A DNA stretch of 8,604 bases, from contig JAISAX010000845.1 in NCBI GenBank assembly GCA_031266495.1, positions 1 to 8,604 of the forward strand, given 5' to 3'. The translations under genes were made by a program, and so were the position numbers. This DNA is from Opitutaceae bacterium. GTDB lineage: Bacteria; Verrucomicrobiota; Verrucomicrobiae; Opitutales; Opitutaceae. The notes beneath the pieces were generated by a model. That model saw nothing but the letters and a program-made list of their open reading frames with translations. It searched no databases and had not been told where the DNA came from. Positions 1 through 4,642 of this stretch are shown here, one piece after another; position 1 is the stretch's first letter, and the number at the start of each line of letters is the position of its first letter.

Positions 1-60
1 CCGCCCCCCCCCCCCCCCCCGCCCGCCCGGGGGGGGGCGCCGCCCCCCCCCCCCCGGGCC
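1..60. repeat. C/G homopolymer tract at left contig end
   Basis: Bases 1-60 are almost only C and G, with C runs up to about 17 long, a G9 run and another C13 run. The tract lies in the 3'-ward part of the mpl reading frame, where a normal mixed-codon sequence is expected, and a similar tract closes the other contig end. It most likely reflects low-quality read or assembly ends rather than biology. Translation of mpl should not be trusted here. Confidence 0.75.
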
Positions 61-937
61 GGCGGCGGACACCAGCGGCGGCGTCAGTGACGGCGGCGTT
101 TTCAGCGGCGGCGGGCCAGGGGCGGCCTTGCCAGGAGAGACGGAAGCGGACGCCGGCGGGCGCTTCGGCAAAGTCGAGGATGCGCACGTCGTTGTGCTCG
201 CCGGTGCCGACGCGGACGATGCGCGTCCAGGGCAGCGGGCCGAGGGCGCGGAGGTTTTCGTCGTCGCCGTTCATGACGATCCAGCCGTTGCGCGGGACGA
301 TGCGGGTGAGGTGCGAGAAGGTGCGCTGCACGTCGGCGAGGTCGCGAAAGATGTCGGCGTGGTCGAATTCGAGGTTGTTGAGCACGGCGATGTGCGGCGC
401 GTAGTGGATGAACTTGCTGCGCTTGTCGAAGAAGGCGCTGTCGTACTCGTCGCCTTCGATGACGAAGGGGTCGGCGGGCGCGCCGGTGTGGTTGCCGACG
501 GGGGGGTCGAGCGGCACGCCGCCGATGAGGAAGCCGGGGTCGCGTCCGTTTTCGCGGAGCAGGAAGGCGGTGAGCGAGGTGGTGGTGGTTTTCCCGTGCG
601 TGCCGGCGACGACGATGTTTTGGCGGGTGGCGAGCACGGTGTCGTGAAGCAGGGCGGGGAGCGAGGTGAAGGGCAGGGCGCGTGTTTCGAGCAGCCACTC
701 GACTTCGGGGTTGCCGCGGCTCATGGCGTTGCCGATGACAACGAGGTCGGGCGCGAGGCGGGCGAGGCGGGCGGGGTCGTAGCCTTCGTGTACGGTGATG
801 GCGGCGGTGGCGAGCACCGTGCTCATGGGGGGATAGGTTCCGGTGTCGGCGCCGCAAACCTCGTGTCCGGCGGCGCGGGCGAGGAGGGCGGCGTTGCCCA
901 TGGCGGTTCCGCAGATGCCCATGAAATACAAGGTCAT
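2..937 (-). CDS. mpl: UDP-N-acetylmuramate:L-alanyl-gamma-D-glutamyl-meso-diaminopimelate ligase, 5' part
   Basis: Cytoplasmic Mur-family ligase that joins recycled murein tripeptide (L-Ala-gamma-D-Glu-meso-Dap) to UDP-MurNAc using ATP. The frame opens with MTLYFMGICGTAMGNAA, the glycine-rich nucleotide-binding start typical of Mpl. The ATP P-loop GTHGKTTT lies at residues 112-119, and EGDEYDSAFFDKRSKF follows near residue 160, a Mur-ligase central-domain motif in its Mpl form. NNLEFDHADIF follows near residue 190. About 300 residues are present against roughly 450-460 in known Mpl proteins, so the C-terminal domain is off the contig. An in-frame TAA three codons upstream fixes the ATG at 937 as the first possible start. 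There is no good Shine-Dalgarno sequence. MurC is the main alternative, but GICGTAMG and FDKRSKF favour Mpl. GC is clearly higher than in the genes to the right, and long open frames on the other strand and in other frames here are shadows. Confidence 0.9.
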   Translation of the reverse strand, partial: MTLYFMGICGTAMGNAALLARAAGHEVCGADTGTYPPMSTVLATAAITVHEGYDPARLARLAPDLVVIGNAMSRGNPEVEWLLETRALPFTSLPALLHDTVLATRQNIVVAGTHGKTTTTSLTAFLLRENGRDPGFLIGGVPLDPPVGNHTGAPADPFVIEGDEYDSAFFDKRSKFIHYAPHIAVLNNLEFDHADIFRDLADVQRTFSHLTRIVPRNGWIVMNGDDENLRALGPLPWTRIVRVGTGEHNDVRILDFAEAPAGVRFRLSWQGRPWPAAAENAAVTDAAAGVRRRPGGGGAAPPPGRAGGGGGA

Positions 938-1005
938 ATTTTCTTAAATTTGCTCACGTTGCCTCACCTCTGAAAACAGGGATTTGACCGGTACGAAACT
1001 GGCCC

Positions 1006-1036
1006 AAAAATGCCCAATTTTACAGGTAGGGGGCAT
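1006..1036 (-). terminator. candidate Rho-independent terminator of the RHH-nuclease gene
   Basis: Read on the minus strand, ATGCCC (1036-1031) pairs with GGGCAT (1015-1010) across a 15-nt loop and is followed directly by a T run (1010-1006). It lies 26-56 bases past the stop codon of the minus-strand gene and before mpl, which points the same way. The 6-bp stem and long loop make it a modest terminator. Confidence 0.4.
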
Positions 1037-1052
1037 AAGAAAGGGGGCATAA
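1029..1052. repeat. direct repeat GGGGGCATAA, two copies
   Basis: GGGGGCATAA occurs at 1029-1038 and again at 1043-1052, separated by four bases, giving a 14-bp period. It sits at the junction between the chromosomal mpl gene and the phage-like block. The left copy supplies one arm of the candidate terminator. It could be a protein-binding site, a remnant of an integration junction or chance. Confidence 0.55.
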
Positions 1053-1061
1053 CAGAGAGGG

Positions 1062-1571
1062 TCATTTTGCTCCCATTCTTTTCCGTAGCTCCTGTTCAAG
1101 CTGGGAGGCAAAAACGACGCGCACTTTGCATAGATGAAAATCGCGGGCAACGCGCTCCCATTGCGCCCGGTCATCCGCTGGCATCGTGTCTGCCCCTACT
1201 ATCCAAATCTCTTGACACAATTTCTGCCCGATGGTGAAGGCCATCGCAGAAACAGCGGCTGTCTCCGGTTTTCCACTACCGAATTTTACTTTTGCTTCCA
1301 GTCCAAGAGATAATTCGGGGAGCACCCAATCGACGGCATTGTCATGACTGGTGTAACTCAATTTCATCCTCCGCAACGTGGTTCTGATCTCCGCGCAAAA
1401 AGAGAACCACTTCGAGAGTGGACCCTGAGATGCCTCAAGTCTGTCTCGTATGGCGTCCTCTACCGCAGCGGACAGGTTGCCTCCATAATTTGTATCCGCG
1501 ATTTCCTGCATTTTTTCGAGGACATCAGCGTCAAGGCTGAATGGTCGCTTAACTTTTTTTGTGCTGCTCAT
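1062..1571 (-). CDS. RHH DNA-binding protein with C-terminal PD-(D/E)XK nuclease-like domain; putative repressor
   Basis: A 169-residue protein. Residues 7-47 look like a ribbon-helix-helix domain: a short strand (KRPFSLD), helix A (ADVLEKMQEIADT), a turn with GGN, and helix B (LSAAVEDAIRDRLE). Residues 75-160 have a different character. VDWVLP at 80-85 is followed by LGLEAKVKF at 89-97, giving D81-x10-E92-A-K94. Then come a helix (TAAVSAMAFTIGQKL), a strand (EIWIVGAD), a helix (DRAQWERVARDF) and a strand (KVRVVFA). This motif and order match the core of the PD-(D/E)XK nuclease fold. I infer an RHH regulator or DNA-targeting protein carrying a nuclease-fold module, active or not. It diverges from another RHH gene, and the perfect palindrome at 1583-1591 lies 11 bases upstream of its ATG. 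No named family is recognised. Confidence 0.8.
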   Translation of the reverse strand: MSSTKKVKRPFSLDADVLEKMQEIADTNYGGNLSAAVEDAIRDRLEASQGPLSKWFSFCAEIRTTLRRMKLSYTSHDNAVDWVLPELSLGLEAKVKFGSGKPETAAVSAMAFTIGQKLCQEIWIVGADTMPADDRAQWERVARDFHLCKVRVVFASQLEQELRKRMGAK

Positions 1572-1582
1572 TAGAGGAAACT

Positions 1583-1591
1583 GGTAATACC
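1583..1591. promoter_or_regulatory. putative RHH operator site 1 (GGTAATACC)
   Basis: A perfect odd palindrome, GGTA-A-TACC, lying 11 bases upstream of the minus-strand RHH-nuclease start codon. The same 9-mer occurs at 1656-1664 beside the divergent gene. RHH proteins usually bind short, clustered, palindrome-like operators in their own promoters, so autoregulation is likely. No convincing -35/-10 pair could be assigned. Confidence 0.55.
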
Positions 1592-1624
1592 AACAGTCTT
1601 TTTGGCGAGTTTTTTGTTGGCTTT

Positions 1625-1642
1625 GGTGTTACTGGTGATACC
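1625..1642. promoter_or_regulatory. putative RHH operator sites 2 and 3 (tandem variants)
   Basis: GGTGTTACT (1625-1633) and GGTGATACC (1634-1642) abut one another and are variants of the perfect 9-bp palindrome found at both ends of this divergent region. The 9-bp step between them equals the unit length, as expected if RHH dimers bind side by side. They lie in the middle of the intergenic region, where the promoters of both genes would be. Confidence 0.5.
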
Positions 1643-1655
1643 CGTTGATTCATCA

Positions 1656-1664
1656 GGTAATACC
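1656..1664. promoter_or_regulatory. putative RHH operator site 4 (GGTAATACC)
   Basis: This is the second perfect copy of GGTAATACC. It ends one base before the ATG at 1666, in the place where a ribosome-binding site would normally lie. Binding here could block transcription of the rightward gene. The start is 22 bp from the start of site 3, about two helical turns. Confidence 0.55.
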
Positions 1665-1665
1665 A

Positions 1666-1863
1666 ATGGCAACAAAAGCAAAAATCCCTATCAGCATCGA
1701 CACCGATCTCCTCGAAAAAATTCGCGTCATTACCACCAGTCAAAAAGGCGGCGTGAGCGGATGGATCAACGAAGCATGTAAGCGGAAGGTCCGAAGCATC
1801 AGGCGCTCCGAAAAACGCCGGAATCAAATTATCCAGAGACGCAAAGCTGCTATTTCCCACTAA
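1666..1863 (+). CDS. small ribbon-helix-helix DNA-binding protein (Cro-like position)
   Basis: A 65-residue basic protein that is essentially one RHH domain: strand KIPISID, helix TDLLEKIRVITTS, a turn with KGG, helix VSGWINEACKRKV, then a basic tail (RRSEKRR). The core S-I-D-x-D-L-L-E-K-I closely resembles S-L-D-x-D-V-L-E-K-M in the divergent RHH-nuclease protein, so the two probably recognise related DNA. The ATG at 1666 is chosen over an in-frame TTG at 1645, which would add seven residues with no domain content and run through operator 4. It heads the rightward gene series, with the next gene 12 bases away. Likely role: transcription regulator of the early operon and of its divergent neighbour. 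The regulatory role is inferred. Confidence 0.8.
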   Translation: MATKAKIPISIDTDLLEKIRVITTSQKGGVSGWINEACKRKVRSIRRSEKRRNQIIQRRKAAISH

Positions 1864-1875
1864 TCCCCCGCCGCC

Positions 1876-2118
1876 ATGTCCATGCCTCGCAAACCCGACG
1901 CGTTCAAGCGCCTCAAAACATCGGTAGCCCTCGATCAGGGCGTGATCCGATTTTTGGGACGCGAAGCGACAATGCGAGGAAAAAGCATGAGCGTCAGCCG
2001 GTTGATCGAGCACCTTGTACTGCTTGCACAAGACAACCCCTCCCTTTTGCCGCCTCCTCCGGAGATGGCTAATCACAAAAACCAGAAATTCATAAAAACA
2101 GGAATATCAGAATTATGA
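1876..2118 (+). CDS. small RHH-like protein, putative regulator
   Basis: An 80-residue protein. The segment from about residue 14 to 51 reads as a possible RHH fold: KTSVALDQGVIRFLGREA, a turn with MRGKSMS, then VSRLIEHLVLLAQ. A proline run (SLLPPPPE) and a polar tail follow. It lies 12 bases after the preceding RHH gene, and its stop shares ATGA with the next start, so all three are probably co-transcribed and translationally coupled. Unlike the preceding gene it lacks the S-I-D-x-D-L-L-E-K signature, so it is not a recent duplicate. The initiation region has no Shine-Dalgarno sequence. The ATG two codons downstream is an equally possible start. Function beyond probable DNA binding is unknown. 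Confidence 0.72.
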   Translation: MSMPRKPDAFKRLKTSVALDQGVIRFLGREATMRGKSMSVSRLIEHLVLLAQDNPSLLPPPPEMANHKNQKFIKTGISEL

Positions 2119-2858
2119 GCATGATTGCCAAAGCAAATGACGGCGGGGATTTCGATCCCTGCCCCGAATACACCGGCCAGGCCGTGTGTGTCGATGTCAC
2201 TGAACTCAAGAAAATGCCGTCAAAGTTTGGCGAGCGGGAGACGTTCAAATTCGTCTTCGAGGTTGCGGAAAAGAAAAAGAACGGCACGCCGTTCTGTGTC
2301 TGGTCCTTCCCCTACACGCTCTCCGTGAGCGAAAAGGCCAACTTGCGCAAGTTCCTCCGGACTTGGCTTGGGCGTGATCTGACCAAGGCCGAAATCGAAC
2401 AGGGTTTCGATGTCGAACAGATGGTCGGTCGTCCCGCATTTCTGGTCGTCGGGCATGAGACCAAAGATAACCAGACCTATGCGAACATCATCGCCTGCAC
2501 GCCGGACAAGAGCACCACGCCGCTCAAGCCTTCCGGGAAATTCGTCCGCTGGCGTGACCGGAAGGACAAGGCCGGGAGCGGTTCCAGCTACTCTCACGCG
2601 GAGCAGCCGGGCGAGGTCGCCGATGACAGCGACTGGCGCAAGGTGAAGATCCATGTCGGACGCCACAAGGGAATCGATCTCGGTGATCTCGATCTCGAAG
2701 CCGTCAAAAAGCTCATCGAAAACTGGCTCCCCGACGCGAAGGCACTCGAAAAACCGAAGGCCGATGACAAGCGCCTGATCGCCGCGCTCGAACAGGTTCA
2801 AGCCGAACTCGCCGATGCCGAGGCGCAGAAACCCGAAGACGACGACGTTCCTTACTGA
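2115..2858 (+). CDS. SSB-like phage protein with acidic C-terminal tip
   Basis: A 247-residue protein, probably a phage-type single-stranded DNA-binding protein. Residues 18-135 resemble an OB-fold-like phage family: EYTGQAVCVDVTEL, then KFGERETFKFVFEV, a linker to LRKFLRTWLGRDLT, then GRPAFLVVGHE and YANIIACTP. A variable linker rich in G, S and charged residues follows. At about 178-206 there is a compact segment (HVGRHKGIDLGDLDLEAVKK) like the G-K/R-[HY]-K-G modules found at the C-termini of some exonucleases. The protein ends in DDDVPY (242-247), closely matching the DDDIPF tip by which bacterial SSB recruits repair and replication partners. It overlaps the preceding gene by ATGA. The SSB role is inferred from architecture and tail, not from a family match I can verify. 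Confidence 0.75.
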   Translation: MSMIAKANDGGDFDPCPEYTGQAVCVDVTELKKMPSKFGERETFKFVFEVAEKKKNGTPFCVWSFPYTLSVSEKANLRKFLRTWLGRDLTKAEIEQGFDVEQMVGRPAFLVVGHETKDNQTYANIIACTPDKSTTPLKPSGKFVRWRDRKDKAGSGSSYSHAEQPGEVADDSDWRKVKIHVGRHKGIDLGDLDLEAVKKLIENWLPDAKALEKPKADDKRLIAALEQVQAELADAEAQKPEDDDVPY

Positions 2859-2882
2859 TCCGGGAACAGTCCCCACACTTAC

Positions 2883-2951
2883 CCCGTGCGTGGCCCGCAA
2901 GGTCAATGGCTGTTGCCTTGCCCGATTCCATAGCCGCGAGCCACGCACGGG
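2883..2951 (+). other. large nested stem-loop between genes
   Basis: CCCGTGCGTGGC (2883-2894) and GCCACGCACGGG (2940-2951) form a perfect 12-bp inverted repeat. Inside it, GCAAGG (2897-2902) pairs with CCTTGC (2916-2921). It fills much of the 135-bp gap between the SSB-like gene and the next gene. No T run follows, so it is not a standard intrinsic terminator. It may be an RNA processing or stability element, an attenuator, or a palindromic protein-binding site. Confidence 0.65.
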
Positions 2952-2993
2952 CCTCTCCTTCTCCTTCACTCACACATTTATTTTTTCACCACC

Positions 2994-3302
2994 ATGAATA
3001 TCGCAATCGAATACAAACCGATCACTCCCGTCCGCAAGGATACCACGCTCGCCATTACCAATGTTATCAGGAACATGGCTGCCAGTCCCGTCAGCCCGAA
3101 CGGGCATCCTCCCTCGTTCGTCCTCGAAAAGAAATACACCGGTGCCGTCCACGTCGCCGCCAAGGATGCCGGTGTCGCCGTGAGCACCCGCAAGGAAGGC
3201 GACAATATCCGCGTCTTCCTGCGCAATCCGCCGCCCCTGTCCAAGGGCGCTCCCGATGCTCCCGCCGCTCCGGCAGAAAATACCGATACGCAGGCGGGCT
3301 GA
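2994..3302 (+). CDS. hypothetical protein, 102 aa
   Basis: No family recognised. The N-terminal half (IEYKPITPVRKDTTLAITNV) is polar. A middle section contains short alternating hydrophobic stretches that look like beta strands (SFVLEKKYTGAVHVAA, IRVFLRNPPP). The last about 25 residues are Pro/Ala-rich and probably disordered. No signal peptide, membrane segment or metal motif is present. It lies between two intergenic stem-loops inside a same-strand gene series whose neighbours are an SSB-like protein and a coiled-coil phage protein, so a DNA-metabolism accessory role is possible but unproven. The ATG follows a pyrimidine/A-rich stretch without a Shine-Dalgarno sequence. Confidence 0.7.
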   Translation: MNIAIEYKPITPVRKDTTLAITNVIRNMAASPVSPNGHPPSFVLEKKYTGAVHVAAKDAGVAVSTRKEGDNIRVFLRNPPPLSKGAPDAPAAPAENTDTQAG

Positions 3303-3328
3303 TTCGCCGGTCTGCCTTTATCCAGTGC

Positions 3329-3360
3329 GCCGCTCCGTCGCCGTCGAATGGCGGAGCGGC
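3329..3360 (+). other. strong stem-loop between genes
   Basis: GCCGCTCCG (3329-3337) pairs perfectly with CGGAGCGGC (3352-3360). The stem can be extended inward by three more pairs, two of them G-U, leaving a loop of about 8 bases. No T run follows. It occupies the 89-bp gap before the coiled-coil gene and resembles the neighbouring intergenic structure at 2883-2951 in position, not in sequence. Confidence 0.6.
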
Positions 3361-3391
3361 CAGAATCAATTCAACCTTTGCCATACCACCC

Positions 3392-4243
3392 ATGTCCGAA
3401 GAAAACAACTACCTGACACTTACAGGTGTCGCTGCGCAGCCGTCGTGCGAAATTGCCGTTGAGGCACAGGAGAAAAAAGTTCTCACGCTTGCCGAGACCC
3501 GCGCCATCACGGTTATCACAGATGTCGAAAGCCAGAATGCCGCCGTCGCCGGTCTGAAAAAGATCACCGAACTGTTGAAGGAAGCCGAGGATTGCCGCGC
3601 CAAGATCAAGGCTCCCGTGCTTGCGATTGGTCGTGAAATCGAGACGGTCGCCAAATCCTACTCGCTGGAACTCGATGTTGAGAAGCGCCGCCTGGCCCTG
3701 CTCGTCGGGGCTTTTCAGGACGCGGAGCGCCAGCGTGAAGAAAAGGCCAAGCGGGAAGCCGCCGAAAAGGAGTCCGCAGCCATCGCCGCCACGAAGGCCG
3801 AAGAGACCAAGCGTATCCATATGGAAGCAAAGGGGCGCACGGGCACCCTGCTTCCCGATCTTGACCGCATCCGTAACGAGGGCATCCAGAGAGTTTCCGA
3901 AATTCGTCAGGAAGCCGCCAACGCCACCGTGCATCTCCCGGCAAACTCCAGCGCGCAGGTTCGCAAGAACTGGAAATTCGAGGTCGAAGACATCAACGCG
4001 CTTTTCAATGCTCACCCGGAGCTTTGCATCATCGAGCCGAACAAGGCCGCGATTCGCGCCATCATCAAGGTTCGCCAGAAGATTCCCGGTCTGCGCGTCT
4101 GGTCGGAATCGGCGGCTATCATCGGTGGCGCTGTTTCCGCCAGGGCCGTTATCGGCACCGGGCAGGCGGAGCCGAAGCCGGTTACTCCTGCCACTCCCAA
4201 GGATGAAGACGCTGACCAGAGCGTCCCTCCGGGCGACTACTGA
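3392..4243 (+). CDS. phage-type coiled-coil protein of the early region
   Basis: A 283-residue protein. Residues 25-95 look helical (TLAETRAITVITDVES, ITELLKEAEDCRAKIKAP). Residues 95-145 form a long charged coiled coil (VEKRRLALLVGAF, QREEKAKREAAEKESAA). A compact C-terminal segment at about 190-240 holds KNWKFEVEDINALF, NKAAIRAIIK and IPGLRVWSE, a pattern I associate with phage proteins encoded near SSB or recombinase genes. The tail is Pro/Thr/acidic and probably disordered. The ATG at 3392 is chosen because the open frame extends upstream to 2906 only through the antisense-like Arg/His-rich reading of the preceding gene, with no domain content. Its exact activity is unknown; a DNA replication or recombination accessory role is inferred. 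Confidence 0.8.
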   Translation: MSEENNYLTLTGVAAQPSCEIAVEAQEKKVLTLAETRAITVITDVESQNAAVAGLKKITELLKEAEDCRAKIKAPVLAIGREIETVAKSYSLELDVEKRRLALLVGAFQDAERQREEKAKREAAEKESAAIAATKAEETKRIHMEAKGRTGTLLPDLDRIRNEGIQRVSEIRQEAANATVHLPANSSAQVRKNWKFEVEDINALFNAHPELCIIEPNKAAIRAIIKVRQKIPGLRVWSESAAIIGGAVSARAVIGTGQAEPKPVTPATPKDEDADQSVPPGDY

Positions 4244-4261
4244 CATTTCAAGGCGTGAAGA

Positions 4262-4289
4262 TTGCTCCTTCTTCCTGAGCCTGGAGCGA
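4262..4289 (+). other. weak intergenic stem-loop
   Basis: GCTCC (4264-4268) pairs with GGAGC (4283-4287), and two further outer pairs (one G-U) are possible around a 14-base loop. It lies 18 bases after the coiled-coil gene. It is weak on its own, and is listed because three other gaps of this gene series also hold inverted repeats. Confidence 0.3.
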
Positions 4290-4318
4290 AATTTACCAAG
4301 TAATACAAAATAACTACA

Positions 4319-4567
4319 ATGAATTCCAAATCTACATCTCGCGTTACTGGCGGCATCACGTTCACCGGATTGCTCGCCATCGTTTTTATCACGCTGAAAC
4401 TTGTCGGCGTCATCGACTGGTCGTGGTGGTGGGTCACCGCTCCGCTCTGGTTCGGACCGGCAATATTACTCGCCATCGCAGCGATTACCGCGCTCGTTTT
4501 CGTCGTGGTGGGCATCGTTTGCCATTTCATCAAGAAGCACAGGTCCAAGCGGGTTAACCTGAATTAA
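4319..4567 (+). CDS. small two-helix membrane protein of phage type
   Basis: An 82-residue protein predicted to sit in the inner membrane. Two hydrophobic segments are visible: about residues 12-33 (ITFTGLLAIVFITLKLVGVI) and about 38-66 (rich in Leu, Ile, Ala and Val). They are joined by the short aromatic turn DWSWWWV. A basic tail (KKHRSKR) would favour a cytoplasmic C-terminus. The opening VTGGITFTGLL and the LKLVGVIDWSWWW block resemble small phage proteins often named 'transmembrane Fragile-X-F protein', a label without known function. Size and topology would also allow a holin, but no endolysin gene is nearby. It lies among presumed early replication genes rather than lysis genes. No Shine-Dalgarno sequence precedes the ATG. 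Confidence 0.8.
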   Translation: MNSKSTSRVTGGITFTGLLAIVFITLKLVGVIDWSWWWVTAPLWFGPAILLAIAAITALVFVVVGIVCHFIKKHRSKRVNLN

Positions 4568-4593
4568 CCCGCGCCCGGCCACACCATAAATAC

Positions 4594-4611
4594 CCCCTCT
4601 GAAACGAGGGG
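4594..4611 (+). other. short GC-rich hairpin between genes
   Basis: CCCCTC (4594-4599) pairs perfectly with GAGGGG (4606-4611) around the 6-base loop TGAAAC. It lies 26 bases after the membrane-protein gene and 31 bases before the next ATG. No T run follows, so a pause, RNA-stability or processing role is more likely than intrinsic termination. Confidence 0.5.
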
Positions 4612-4642
4612 AAATCATTCACCCATAGCTACTGCTTTGCCC

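Noticed and set aside
102..973. Two long open frames over mpl: an Arg/His/Pro-rich one on the minus strand (102-857) and a Gly/Val/Glu-rich one on the plus strand (128-973)
   Set aside because: Both are low-complexity by-products of high GC in other frames of the mpl coding sequence, which has clear Mur-ligase motifs on the minus strand.
1614..1642. TTGTTG-17 bp-GATACC as a sigma-70 promoter for the rightward operon
   Set aside because: The match to consensus is too poor to assign. A promoter must lie in this region but cannot be placed from sequence alone.
1549..2076. Minus-strand open frame of 175 codons across the divergent regulatory region
   Set aside because: It runs through the operator array and opposite two RHH genes, and its product shows no recognisable feature.
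2220..2969. Minus-strand open frame of 249 codons opposite the SSB-like gene
   Set aside because: It mirrors the plus-strand coding frame. The plus strand has the coherent domain pattern, the acidic tip and ATGA coupling.
2906..3391. Upstream in-frame extension of the coiled-coil gene to an ATG at 2906
   Set aside because: The extension runs through the intergenic stem-loop region and the alternative frame of the 102-aa gene and has no domain-like content. MSEENNYLTLTG at 3392 is a natural start.
3371..4246. Minus-strand open frame of 291 codons opposite the coiled-coil gene
   Set aside because: Shadow of a long real gene in GC-rich DNA; no recognisable protein features.
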